This document shows positions 1-11,270 of a stretch of DNA of 29,062 bases, piece after piece. Location: the NCBI GenBank assembly GCA_022835595.1, contig BQUP01000017.1, forward strand, positions 1-29,062, written 5' to 3'. The position numbers and the translations under genes were made by a program. Source of the stretch: Cystobasidium ongulense. Lineage: Eukaryota > Basidiomycota > Cystobasidiomycetes > Cystobasidiales > Cystobasidiaceae. Within the stretch, counting starts at the first letter, position 1, and each line of letters starts with the position of its first letter. The notes beneath the pieces are model-generated. The model saw only the letters and a list, made by a program, of their open reading frames with translations, did no database searches and had not been told where the DNA came from.

Positions 1-240
1 GTATCCTAGCAAAGTCAGCCATGGGTAACCGCGGTTTTGCTGCTTCGATGTTACATTTCACTATGGATGCAGAGAAGGGTATACGCGTCCTGCGGACCAC
101 AGAGGTCTAACTGTGATGTACAACTGCCGTGAGTCTGGCCTAACTGGACATTGGCTAACAAGGGTATTCAATAGGCATTCACTGAATAATCAGGGTCTTT
201 CGACTTTGCTGCTTTTGTTTGAGCTCATCCCGATACAAAT
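1..240. other. Left edge, downstream of the arrestin-like gene
   Basis: This is the 3' flank of the minus-strand gene that ends at 241. I see no coding region with family resemblance and no clear terminator signal. Confidence 0.4.
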
Positions 241-2301
241 TCATGCCCACACGTCGCCTACCATCTCAAATCTGCCACCACAAGGCTGCTCGAACGGCCC
301 GTTGCACGGCCATACCCGGTATTTGTTTCTGAACATGCGATCTTCTGAGGATTCGTCCTGCAGTGCGATTGTCACAGGCGAGAAGGAGATAGACTCGCCT
401 TCGGAAGGCGGCATCTTGAGTAGCATAGTGGCCAGGCATGCTTCGTCGAAGTAGTCGGGCATTACGGTGACGCCCTCAGGCTGCGCATCATGTGAAGTCA
501 CGGTTGCGTTCATTCGTTCTGCGAAGCGAGCGTATTTCCGACGGTCGACGATGGAAGTACTGGTCCACAGATTGTCATCGTGTTCTTCGCCATCTTCCTG
601 AGCTCCAAAAGCTTCGAGCTCAGAAGCGTAAAGCTCGAAGGATAGGTAGGATTTAAAGTCGACGAAAGTTGTTCGATGAGATGGCAGGATATCTCTGGGT
701 CTGACATGGACAAGGTAAAAGTTATTCAGCTACTTTTGTAGGACTTTACTCTAGCCAAGCAGCAGCACTACTGACATCTAGCTCGACATCGAAGTGATGA
801 TTAAAGACAGAGCCGTGGTCGGCAAGTATATGCAACGCAGACCGCGGAGGATGGCCCCCACGAATCCACTCAAAGTCTGCGGGGATGCCCGCGGCAATCT
901 CGAGGTTTGCGTCTCTTTCCAGGTCCTCAGATGTGACGGTCCTGGCTCTGTGTTGTGTTATACCGCGTTGCGAATCGAGCGGCTCCCGATGGTTGCCTAG
1001 GAGCAAGACTCTCTGCTTCGCCTCCGCTGAGGACGACAGATTTGCAGCCCATGGGAAAGTCGGCAACGTGTGCACCCTGATCGCGAGTCTTGACGGGGCG
1101 GACAGGTTGCTGCTGTGGTTGATTGCCTTAATGGAGACTTTCAGAGTGATATTTTGACCTTGCACCAGGTAAGCAGGACCTAGGACTTCCAGCTCATAGC
1201 TCGACCTTGGCACGGTCTTCGTCTTGTGAGGATCGTCACGTGGATCACCCCGATAAACAGGATTCATCTCCCTTTCATTCTTCATATCTGCGAGCTGAAT
1301 TATGGATCGAGAGAGCTCGCCGGCTGCCACCTCGACGGTAGGTGCAGCAGCGGATATGGGGACATCAAACACGGTGGTGCCCGCGGGGATATCGATAGTT
1401 GAAGAATTGCGGAGCCCAAGCCGAAAGATATATTCAAGCCGCGTCTCAACGGCGACAGCTTCAGCTAAGCTCGCATCGTAATTTTGCACCTCGGAATGGC
1501 TCGGCGGGAACTGTAAGTCCATAACAGACGCATTAGCACAATGCTTCATGCGTCGAGCTAACCTGGCTTACTCTGCAATTTGGTACTCCAATGCCGAATG
1601 TCTTGACGGCCTTGCCAGGAATAGACATCGAAGTTGAATCAGGCTCGGAAAGCCTAGTCCTGGTCTCAAAGACGAGTCTTTCCAGCGCTGTAGACCCGCC
1701 ACAGTGAAGTGTTCGTCATTGCGGCGTCTAGATCAAGATGTAAGGCAGCAAAGTCAGCCGCTTTTCTCTGACGTGACTTGGCGTTCACTTGGTCCACACA
1801 ATCTCCTGATAACTCACCATACACACTTCTCATCCGTTCCATCATGTTGTAATGACTACTCCCGTGCGAAATGATGTTGTTCCAGGAGCCTTCCCAGGGT
1901 CTTGTCCTGTTGCTATGATATTCCTCCTCCGATGTTTGATTGTATATAGGTCGTGTCGGTATTTCGGCGTCAGGGTGGGGCAGGCGAGCGACAGAACGTT
2001 CTCGCAACCGGAGTACGACATCCCAGCTGATGAGATCACCGCATGACGTTCCATTGGCTGCTAGGCGGGCTTCACCGTATGCTCTCTGTCCTGGGTGCAG
2101 ATCAGGTGCGCGCACGTAGGCTTTGATGTCGCAAGAAAAGGGCGAAGCTTGGTTTGGGAGCTGTAGACCGCCCACGGCGTGTGATTGCAGAAGTGACAAA
2201 AGGAGAATGCATGTATAGCCCCATCTAGCAGCGAGCCATCTGCTTAGTGCAGCCCTCTGTGCCTCGACCGCACGGCTGGCTTTGTGTTGATAGTCGATCA
2301 T
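241..2301 (-). CDS. Secreted or membrane-anchored arrestin-like protein, four exons, 606 aa
   Basis: Exons read on the minus strand are 2301-1818, 1687-1572, 1510-750 and 700-241. The introns are 130, 61, 49 nt with donors GTGAGT, GTAAGC and GTAAAG, and the joins keep phase (1821 nt with the stop). The start is the first ATG of the open frame. A hydrophobic segment at about residues 28-46 (core CILLLSLLQS) looks like a signal anchor or signal peptide. After it, CDIKAYVRAPDLHPGQ and then RLRERSV resemble the start of an arrestin N-domain. Exon 2 gives LVFETRTRL and FGIGVPNCR, and exon 3 gives RLEYIFRLGLRN and IPAGTTVF, as in arrestin sandwiches. A second sandwich follows (ELEVLGPAYLVQGQNITL). 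About nine N-glycosylation sequons (NGT, NQT, NRT, NSS, NIT, NHS, NLS twice, NAT) argue that the body is lumenal or extracellular, which is unusual because arrestins are cytosolic. The family assignment is by eye. The exon structure is firmer than the function. Confidence 0.6.
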
Positions 2302-3350
2302 GCTGTTTGATAGCAAGACAAGCAGGCGGAGGTGCGGCAAGAGGGTGATGGTGAAGTGAGTTGGAGTTGAGATAGCAAGCTTCACATGAAGCTCCACCGT
2401 CAGTGCTTGCAGTCAGTGTGCTCGTGAGCTGAGCCTATCATGAGTGGCTGGATTACAGGGACAGCTGTTGATCGATTCGCCACTACGCCTCGGAGATAAG
2501 CAGGATATAGAGCATAGTGAGGCTTTATGGATGCTCAAAACATGTCCTCAGCTCCGCAGTAGCGTCACCACTATATTGCCGGCATGGCGATCCAGCAACA
2601 ATCAAACATGGCCATTGCATATCGTAAGCATTCCGGACAGTTCGATGTCTGAGCTTGCCACAACAATTGCTGGGACTCAATTTTATACGCGGACATCGCG
2701 CGAACAGATGTGTTTGCTAGAGACCGGGACAGGAGCCATTGCTGACCATATACACCACATCTCGTCGCATCTGGAATGCAGAGCTGCATCAAGAGGTATG
2801 TAAAGATCCCGTTACTATCCGGCAATTTGTATGTCAGCTGATAGTACCGCCGGGCCCTTTGGTCATATTTGCAGTAAATGTGCCCACATCTGTCCAGACG
2901 ATGTCCGCAAAGATATTAGGTCATCAAGAAGCGCAGAGGTCAGTCGGAAGTAAGTAAGCTATTAGAGGGTCCAGGCAGGCTTATTGTAGGTAGGTGAAGT
3001 GTGAACCTCAGCAAGACGACGAGACTAGCTGTGCGCGCATGCTATACTCGATCCTGACTGTCAAAGGCCAGCAGCATCAGCGAACTTGCGCTTCTCGACC
3101 TTAATGCCGCGCACTCCTCTCATTTAGTGACGTTCAGCTATAGGAGGCCGACGCATCCAATGTCAACCTTGGCTGTCAGTTGGAGTGTCGCGAATCATCT
3201 CATCTTCATCACTGCCGGCAAGCTGCTCTTTCAACACGAAGCGAGTCTCTGCCCAAGCGGCAGTTTGTCACCTTTGCCATCAAATGGCTGTGACTGGCGG
3301 CAATATCCTCCTACAAGGCTAGCAAGTATCACAGCGCTTCGCCTGCACGG
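2302..3350. other. Intergenic: promoter side of the arrestin-like gene, a dispersed repeat, and the possible 5' part of the methyltransferase pseudogene
   Basis: No complete gene is visible. A dispersed repeat lies at 2546-2698 and is listed separately. An open stretch at about 3127-3350 just before the methyltransferase fragment contains a hydrophobic run (NHLIFITAGKLLF). It could be a decayed upstream exon of that gene, but I could not find a convincing donor and acceptor pair joining it. Confidence 0.35.
2546..2698 (+). repeat. Dispersed repeat, copy 1 (about 153 bp)
   Basis: The stretch from CCTCAGCTCCGCAGTAGCG to GCGGACATCG recurs in the same orientation at 18020-18175, with roughly nine in ten bases matching by eye. 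The flanks do not match. Read on the minus strand, both copies can encode a near-identical peptide with KIESQQLLWQAQTSNCPEC, so this may be a fragment of a mobile-element ORF or a terminal region. Its family is not recognised. Confidence 0.75.
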
Positions 3351-3707
3351 ATGAAAGCTGCCTTAGCCTTGGTCAGCTGCTCAATTCTTCTCTTCGGATG
3401 GGCAGCTAGGACTACTCGCAAGAAGCCACTCACGGTCATTCACTCAACCGATTCCCCCGAGCACATAGTCACTGCAGGTCCTTACGGGTTCGTCCGACAT
3501 TTCTTCTACACCTCCTACTTTGCCAATTTTGCGGCAGCTGCGGTCATGAGTTCAAGCGCATGGCCACTTTGAGCTTTCATTTGTGCAACGTGGACGTACT
3601 GGCGAGCAGCTGCCGCTGAAGAGTCAAACTCCGAACAAGGTCCATTGGCTCAAGCATATAAATCGTATCGCAGTCGTACTTGCATGCTCATTCCTCATAT
3701 CATTTAG
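3351..3707 (+). pseudogene. Isoprenylcysteine carboxyl methyltransferase (ICMT)-type methyltransferase fragment, C-terminal part, one internal stop
   Basis: The frame opening at ATG 3351 begins with a hydrophobic helix (ALALVSCSILLFGWA). It continues with HSTDSPEHIVTAGPYG and FVRHFFYTSY. These match the AdoMet-binding region of the ICMT/PEMT membrane methyltransferase superfamily (typically GPYR-[YF]-[VI]-RHPFYTSY). A TGA at 3570-3572 interrupts the frame, which then stays open for 44 codons. That tail (TYWRAAAAEES, then AQAYKSYRSRT and LIPHII) has the expected family C-terminus: an acidic patch, Y..Y..RT and LIP. The stop therefore looks like a nonsense change within a once-continuous gene, not the true end. 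The Pro of RHP is also changed, to Phe. The N-terminal helices are missing or hidden in unresolved exons upstream. Readthrough or an odd intron cannot be excluded, but I see no canonical intron across the stop. Confidence 0.55.
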
Positions 3708-4286
3708 CTGTCTCGAATGATGGAACATACTCGTAGGTGAACCGCATTCGCTGAAGTAGACGATACGTTCGTATTCCACATTTCTTATTGCATGGACGTC
3801 ACCTCAGCTTTCTAGTAACAAGCAGTCCACAACGCGTCCACCTCCTGCCCAGCAAGCTGAGCGCAATAATGCGACATCAGGCCGAAAGGCGATAGCCAGG
3901 TCCACTCAAACGAAGCAAGCAAGCATATGAAAGACATGATTACATGGTGATCGTGGTTGTGGCAGCTGCCATACTGAGAAAGGGCAGTACCAGCATCAGC
4001 TACAAGGGCTATAAGGCCGATATTCGAGTGGGGTCGGATAGTAGTCTGGCTAAATAAAAAAAAAGGCGCTAAGGCGCTATGGTCATTTAGAGATTATTGC
4101 GGAAGCCGGAAATCGATAAAGCTTTGTAGGGAAGTGCTGAAATATGATGGATTGACCGCGATGAAAGCGTCCTAATTATTGAAGATTTTGCTTTGGGCGA
4201 CGAAGCTTTGAGGATTTTCGTGTGGCCGGATTTCATGTCTCTGATTGCTGGAGAAGCTCCCAGATGAAGGTATCATCTTTTACATC
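3708..4286. other. Intergenic, no recognised feature
   Basis: No coding region is supported. The only visible structure is an A9 run at about 4056-4064 followed by a short doublet of GGCGCTA. Confidence 0.4.
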
Positions 4287-4625
4287 TCACCGATAACCCG
4301 AAATGATGGTCGAACTGGTCTTGTCGAATACATCAATCGGATTCACTAGCCTGGCCGGCCACATACGGTATGTTTCGATATCGCCAAAGACTTTTGTATC
4401 CAGATGAATCACATCCCGTACAGAAATAGTGTCCAAATCGAAAGGGCCGTCTTCCCCACCGTAAGGCAGGTATGCACGCAAGGTTGTTCCACGAGTTGTT
4501 CGGATGGCAATGATCCAGCACATAGATCCGCCTGCCTGTATGACGTTATAAAACTTAATATTCTGATGATCATGCTCGAGAAAGGAGATTGTAGCATACT
4601 TGACTTGCACGAATCTCCTCTCCAC
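4287..4625 (-). CDS. Unrecognised open exon, 112 codons
   Basis: An open frame ends at a stop at 4287-4289. It has no ATG at its left edge: the codon before its first residue is a stop, and the sequence there reads CTTAAG, so it could be a terminal exon entered at an AG acceptor. The first internal Met is about residue 35. The composition looks protein-like, for example CWIIAIRTTRGTTLRAYLPY, then FDLDTISVRDVIHLDTKVFG. I do not recognise a family. It could be a remnant of a longer gene. A shadow plus-strand ORF covers the same region, so coding status is uncertain. Confidence 0.25.
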   Translation of the reverse strand: MERRFVQVKYATISFLEHDHQNIKFYNVIQAGGSMCWIIAIRTTRGTTLRAYLPYGGEDGPFDLDTISVRDVIHLDTKVFGDIETYRMWPARLVNPIDVFDKTSSTIISGYR

Positions 4626-5261
4626 TTAAGCTGGCCCCGGTCTGTCTGTCCGGATCGGCCATAGCCTCAACCGTAATACGCGTCGACTAGGTGTTCCTAC
4701 AGCTATGGCAAGCGTGCAGGTTGGAAACACTGACGAGACGCGCTGGAAAGAACAGAGGGGGAAAAGCGTGTTTTCTTGAAATTTGCTAGATCAAAGCCAA
4801 GCCGCTGCCAGAAGGGAGTGCGAGTGCACATGGGCGCCGGGGTGGCAAAATCAGCCAAGTTCAGGTTACAAAGGGCTGGAGCAAAGCTAGCAGTAGAAGC
4901 TTCCGGTGGTGGTGGCACTACTGTAGCAAGAGCAGATCGCTGGATTCACTGCCCGTTACGCTACAAACAGGTCGAGTCGAGAAAATCCTGCGCCACCTAC
5001 GGTTCGGCCGCCGTAGGGCCAACGACTGTGAGTAGCGCAGCAAGCTCTAGGGCTACCACCCGACTGACTGTACCTAACAAGTTTAATTCTGATTCTACAT
5101 CCCACTTGGATCCAGTCTGTGGTGGTCAGGTCCGAATCGCCACCAAATATCGCTTTGACCGTACCCGTGGCTCGGCGGCGATCCCCTTCCGTTCTCAAAA
5201 GACGGAGAATCGAGCCTGCGCGCGCGAAGAGCAGCTACAGCTAGCACAGCAAGCTCAGTAA
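4626..5261. other. Region flanking the copia fossil, no recognised gene
   Basis: A 161-codon plus-strand frame (4776-5261) is basic and low in hydrophobic residues, with no domain that I recognise. Several minus-strand frames overlap it. It may be part of the decayed copia flank or chance. No function is assigned. Confidence 0.25.
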
Positions 5262-7660
5262 ATTCGAGAACCCCCTCAAAGACTGTAAGGACATACACGT
5301 CGCGCTGGTGTCTGTTTGTGATCTGTAGAGGATAGACCTATCTGCTTCTATACAACGTGAAGAATCTGTAAAAACGTCTGACTACACAGCATCAGCATCG
5401 CCTCGTCAGAGTCTCCATCAAATGCTGCTGAAGTCTCTATCTCCAACAGAACAAAATATCTCTGAGGGCTATCGTAGAGGTATTATCGATGAAGAAGACA
5501 GTGCAGTCGACGGGAAGACGGTTTATATCGCGTAGCAGTGAACGAAGCCAGAGCACTTCCCTCAGACCATCGGCTGCTGCCATACATCCAGAGTCTGTGG
5601 AGCTTAGCGCAACCAAGTCTTGTTTCTTCGATTTCTAGGAAATGGCAGTAAGGTATGCGAAAAGACACCAGCCTGTCGTGCTACGGCGCGCACTGTGTTC
5701 CTCAGCAAAGCTAGCGTCACTTTAGGCAATGAAGTCGAGACCTTCCTCGCGACGAATATAGAGAAGGCCGAAATGAATAGCGCCGGCGAGACAGCGAGAG
5801 ATATAGCGTACAGCCTCCATATGAGCCGCAGAGGGATCTTGCAGATATCTTGCAGCTTGCGAGTACGCTTATGCCATGTCAGGTGGCGTCCATTCGCGGA
5901 GACCTCCAACGAGCTGCTGATAAAGCTTCATATCGCAGCGAGGTTCGTCGGGCGACGAAGGTAAAGCTTGGCCTGAGGGACAGCAGGATTGGAAACTGTA
6001 CGAACGGACCTGATAGGAAGGCCAGCACGCTCGAAGATCTCCTTCGCGTATTGCTTTTGTGTGATGTGAACAGTGTTCGCGTTTTTGTCGAGGGTGTACT
6101 GAACGGTGTCAACTCCCCTCATCACGACAAGGGGATTTTGCCATGAGCTCGCGTCGTAAAGTTGCAGCGAGTGCTGGATGTCCAACAATTGCCATGTCGT
6201 CGATGTGAACTGCAATACAAAGGACCTCGGCACCTTTACGCTTATAGAAGAGGAGAGTGTCCTTCAAGCTTTGTTCATAGCCGAGCCTGGCAGTGAGTTA
6301 ATAAGATGTGTGCGCACATTCAGCTTCGTCATCTCGAGCCCTTCCTGAGCAGCTATGGCAGAGAGAACCGTTGAGTAGCTCACCGAGCATTCGGAGCAAA
6401 CGTGTCTCGAAAGTCGACGCCGGGCTGCTGCGAAAAGCGCCTTGCGACGAGTTGAGCTTCGTGCCGCAAGAGTCTGCCATGGTCATCAAGCTTAGGATCA
6501 AAGACACAGCGATTGTCGACGACGTTAGCACCGACGGATAAAGTGACGACTCCCCGCGTCTCATTTTTTAGCAGCGACTCAATTTCCTCCTCCATGGCTT
6601 TTCTCCGTACAGATACATCAGAAGATCGCAGAGTATCCCAGTCGTGCCCAGGGACTGCACCAAGCTGAGTCTTCATTGCTTGGAAGGTGGCCAGCATTTC
6701 AGCGGCGTCTACTTTCCTGAGGAATCGCCGGATATCCCGCTGCTGACTGTCGAAGCTGAGCCACGTGTTTGCAGCCTCAGCACGCGTTCAAGCAGCACTC
6801 GGGTTGCTGAAGCCAAGTTCAGATGGAGGAGCAGCTGAAGAAGATGCAGGATTAGAGCGGGCGTCTGACCTCCAACCTGATGCCGATACAGGGGCAGTCA
6901 TGCAGCTGGACGACGTGAAGCTGGTGGCGAAGGCTGAGGTGTCCATGGTGGCGAGCTAGCAGTTAGAAGATGCAGGTTGCGGAGATTTCTTGTCCCGCTC
7001 GAAAATCTCGCCATTGACAGAATCGCACAGTCGGTAGCCAGACGTGAACTCAGCGTATCCAAGGAAGAAGTAGCGTCTGGCGGTCGGGGCGAACTTCTGG
7101 CCTTTTCGACGAGCCTCGGATTTGTGTATGTGAGCAGAAGCCTGGCAATCAAAACGGCGAAAAGCAGTATTGCCGAGCTTTGCATTTGGAATAAGCAGCA
7201 AATAATCGAAAAAGAGGTATGCCAAGCTTGGCACCATTACGCGGATTATGATGACGGATCATGCAAGCTGTTTCCATCGCAGCAGACCAAAAGCGCGCAG
7301 GAAGACCAGAGTCTATAAGCATAGTACGTGCCATGTTCAGTAAGGTATCATTGAAGCGTTCGATATCATTCTGCTGTGGTGTGTCTTGGTTCGTGGATGT
7401 CATGCTTGATGCCTTCGTCACGACAAAACACTGTGCAGGCACCTTTGCCCTAAAGCGTCCGCCACCGAAAGCGCCACCAGAGTCAGACCGGATTTATTGG
7501 AGGGTGGGCTCCGAGCTGCTTCTGTTGGTCCGTGATGGCACTAAAGGTTTCAGCCTTGGCTGTGAGCGGTATATGCCATACGGCCTTGCTGTAGCCATCG
7601 CTGATATGCAGTGCACAGGTAGGTTTGGACGCTATAGCGTGGCGCTATAGCGGCACATGG
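5262..7660 (-). mobile_element. Ty1/copia LTR retrotransposon fossil, broken, 5' truncated
   Basis: Read on the minus strand, parts occur in Pseudoviridae (copia) order. The integrase core is at about 7640-7000 (HISDGYSKAVWHIPL; TPQQNDIERFNDTLLNMART). Reverse transcriptase is at about 6700-5930 (start: CVFDPKLDDHGRLLRHEAQL and GVDFRDTFAP; end: ITQKQYAKEIFERAGL). Remains of RNase H follow to about 5500. Integrase before reverse transcriptase is the copia order. A TGTTGGAGA motif on the minus strand at about 5448 may begin a 3' LTR, and its far end is not resolved. No gag and no 5' LTR are visible beyond 7660. The element is broken in several places, probably more than five, and looks old. No LTR pair exists for dating. 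Confidence 0.8.
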
Positions 7661-7880
7661 GCCGAATGCAAGATCTATAAAGACGCGCGTAATACTCGTT
7701 ACAAAATATATCTAGCAGGACGGAGACACGTGGTTTAGATTTTGTGGCCAAGAACTCTCATGCGATTTAATAGGGGGTAGATCTTCAAGACAAAACCGCG
7801 GTAAGTTGATTTGTCAGCTACAATTAGTAAGGACCCAATACGCAGCAGGCATGACCACTAGGATGGTCGCAATTGGCAGA
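7661..7880. other. Spacer between two retroelement fossils
   Basis: About 220 bp of unassigned sequence separate the truncated copia end from the gypsy LTR. I see no gene here. Confidence 0.4.
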
Positions 7881-8082
7881 TGTAAGGGTCCAGCGAACGG
7901 ACGGCACCCTTGTCCGTAATGAATAAGTCCGTAAGGACCTTTCAGCTTTTGTAATAGTTCTGTATCAGCAAGACCTCGTGGTACACCATTAGATTAGTCT
8001 TGCTTTTAGATCAGATGCAATGGATCAAATGCAATCTAGTGAAGCTTTTAGTTTGATAGTCATTGCACTCAAGACCCTTACA
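7881..8082 (+). repeat. Probable 5' LTR of the gypsy fossil (202 bp)
   Basis: The block begins TGTAAGGGTC and ends GACCCTTACA, a perfect 10-bp inverted pair with the TG...CA ends of retroviral-type LTRs. The gag-like region starts about 230 bp downstream, as expected for a 5' LTR. I found no matching 3' copy in the window. Confidence 0.65.
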
Positions 8083-11000
8083 ACGCTAAAGCTAGAACAA
8101 CTGCAAGGACCTAAACCCTACCTCGACTCACTCTCCTCTCCATCACCCTCCGTCCTATTGGACTCCGGGTTCCTCTGGAATTTGTGCTGTCTCGTCGAGC
8201 TCGTCTCGGCAGTGGTAGGTCGGGAACAAGAAGTACTCAGTTATAGTTGCCGAACAACCCCGAGAAACCAGTAGCTGTTGCCTGATCAGCACAGTGAAGA
8301 GAAGTCGTCAGCATGACGCAAGAAATAAGCGTTGAAGCTATGCTTAAGGTACTCACGGATAAAGTGTCGTCCATTGAGGAGAACCAAACCAAACCACTAG
8401 GCGATGTCGCCGAACGTCTTGACGGAACGGAAGAAGCTCGTGAAGCAGAAAAGTCCGAGATAGGCAAAGTCATCAGGGACAAGATTACGAAGACCGTTCA
8501 GAGACAGATGCCTCACCAAGCATTCCATACAGTTTTGCAGACTGCATAGAATGAAGAACGTTACTGTAACGAATGACGAAGAATCGGATGATGGGCCGCC
8601 AGTGACCCCACAAGGCGCCAAATTCCGAGCGAGATCGACAGCGATCCCAGAGGACAGGGAGAAAGCCAATGAGGCATCCTTGATTGATTCTGGTGATGAT
8701 GCAGCAGCGGCAGAAGCCAAAGTTGCGGAACGCCGTCTTGATAAAGAAAGCAGCCGTGTTCTCAAGAGTGACGGCGTGGTAGAAGAAGAGCTTCAGCTCG
8801 CTCGTTTGGAAGCAGAAAGAGCTGCAGTACTGAACTTACCCTGGGTGGAACCCAGTGTAAGTCAGGAGATGGGATACGTCCCCAGGCCAAGAGGCCTTGT
8901 GTAGCACCAGGGAAGTACAGCGGGGAGGACGGTAGCCCAGCCAAGCTCAGAACTTGGGCTTGCCATGTTGGGCTGTATCTGAATGCAATACAGTATCAGC
9001 CTAACTAGAGCAAGTCGTTGTCACAGATAGCCAGCTTTACAGAAGGCAAGGCAAACACGTACCTCATGGACTTTAGATGGCCCCTTGTCCAGGAGGAGAT
9101 GCGAGACGATGCCGGTTGTGGTATCACGTCGTGGTCTTTGAACAATATTTTCGACGTGTTCGATGATAGGTTCATCAATCAAACTGCAAAGATTGATGCT
9201 GAGTTCAAATTATATCAGCTCAAGCAGTGGCATGAGAAGACAAAGAAATGGAAAGACTCAGCGAGTCTTGCAGACGAAATCTGGTCGTATACAGACAACG
9301 CTTGTGAAATTCACTCCGTACAAAGCAAAGACCAGGCTGGCCGATGCGCTTCTCCAGCTGTCGCGACTCTCGTCTTCCAATCTGGATCGGATTTTGCCAG
9401 TCCTTATGTGACTTTCAAGGAAGATCAAAATGCGGCCGTCGCTGCTGAAACAGGCTACAATATTAGTCGCCGCTTCCGAAAGACTCGGCTTAAAGGTCAA
9501 TCTAATTTACCTAATTCAGTGATGTCGTCAGTCAGTGTCGACCTGTCTGCCCTAGATCACGGGGACAGTGCTCACAAAGGGAGGAAAGATGGCCAAAGCC
9601 AGAGCCAAGGTCAAGGCCAGAGTCAAGGCCAGGTTCAAAACCAGAATAAAGGCTCGCCCAATAAAGGGTCGAAGCCAGCTGACAAGGGCAAAGGTAGCTA
9701 TAAAGGCAAAGCTCCCATGTCAAAAGAGAAAAAGAAGAAGCTGTCCGCAGAAGGACGCTGCCTCAAGTATGAATAAGAGAAAGGACATGGTTCAGCAGAC
9801 TGTCCTAAGAAGAAAGAAGAGGCTACACCCACAGCAGCTCGAGCGCAGAACCTATGCGGATCCCTGGTCGATCCTATACAGAATTGTTAAAGGTGTAGAA
9901 GCCAAGCCTGTGCCAGATGAAGTTGTCAGCCTTGTAGGCAGCGCTAAGCATGAAGTAGTCATTAATGAAGTACGTGTGCTAACCTCGTTCGATACAGGCT
10001 CGTCGCACAGTATTTCAGCATAGACAAAGCTAAAGAAATGAACCTAGACGCACTGATGGAAAGCGATGAACGTATGCTGCGTCTAGCTGCCAAAGGAGTA
10101 GCGATCCAGGTCAAAAGGATCCAGGTCAAAAGGCAAGATCCATGTGGATCTAGCCTTCCTTGATAGAATAGAAAGAACTGAAATAATGATACATACATCA
10201 ATGAGTCGGCTATCATCGGTAGAGACATTATGTCTAAAAGAGACTTACTCATGGGGATCCGTCCTAGGCTGTTGGTGCAGTCGACAGAGATGGAGTTCAT
10301 CATGAGTATCCTGAGCAAGCAGAAGATATCTCTGTCAGCCTAAATCGAATTGATATCGTGACTGAAGCAGATCCAGAATACTCACCTAGTGATAAAGAGC
10401 GTGAGCGTTTCAACCGTGAGAACCCTGATGAATTTCCAGATGTTCTGATCGAAGAGGGATCAGACATCAGGATGCTCCTGCAAGAGCGGTCAAATAACTA
10501 TACCGCTCGTGGATCCAGCATTCAAAGTAAGACCCCGAATCTATGAAGTACCGGATGCTGTGAGGTCACAAGTGAAAGAGTTCTTTTCATCAAAATCACT
10601 TTCTGCGATACCTGGTCTACCAGTGACTGCAGCTTCAAAGATAGGGTATAAATCAGGTTGGATATTTCCTACTAATTCAGCATACATCCTTCTCTCTGCA
10701 TCTACCTCTGGTGTTTTAGGTTTCATGAATGCTAGCCATAACCGTGCGTAGTTTGTGCGTAGCTCATAAGAGATATCAAACCATAAGCCGTGATCTAGTA
10801 GTACTATCTCGAAATTGTGCTTTCGATGCGTCCGACTCAGGTGCGGCTAGTGTCCTGGAAAGCTGGTGGTGAGCAAGATCAGTCGGTTATCACTCAAGGA
10901 AATTTGATAACGCACAGGAGAACTACCCAGTGCACGAGAAAGAGCTACTCGCTGCACTTGAGGGAGTCAGGCGCCTTCTATTGCTCACGGGCCTTCGCAT

Positions 11001-11270
11001 CACAGCAGAGCATGGACTTTGAGGCTTTTCCGGCTTGGTCGGCAAGCTATCGCCTATGCGTCCCACCCGACCTGTCCCGAACCATATATCAGCGCGGATA
11101 TGCTCGGCTACGTGCTAGCGGTGGAGCTAGTACTACAGTCTGTGATCGAAGAAAACTTTCTGAAAATTGCCGTCCGTGGCAAGGCCACAGTGGCATCGCA
11201 TTGTCTGGTACCTTTGGACGGGCATCAGTTGCCGCATTAGTTCGCAAACGTATATGTAGGACTAGTTGAC
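7881..11270 (+). mobile_element. Ty3/gypsy LTR retrotransposon fossil, broken, 3' end missing
   Basis: After the LTR, a gag-like region spans about 8313-9800. It includes a coiled acidic start, a capsid-like part (FTEGKANTYLMDF; FEVF-like DVFDDRFINQ) and a Gln/Ser/Gly/Lys-rich tail ending near a knuckle-like C-K-Y-E site. A protease-like segment with a DTGSS motif is at about 9900-10020. Reverse-transcriptase-like remains lie at about 10350-10750, and RNase H remains at about 10790-11010 (SRKFDNAQENYPVHEKELL-like). Integrase and the 3' LTR are not recognisable. The element is heavily broken, on the order of ten breaks, and appears old. Gag and pol seem to have been in separate frames, as is common in this family. 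Confidence 0.75.

Noticed and set aside
4776-5261. 161-codon plus-strand ORF near the copia fossil
   Set aside because: It is basic and low in hydrophobic residues, with no domain and several open frames on the opposite strand. It is not reported as a gene.
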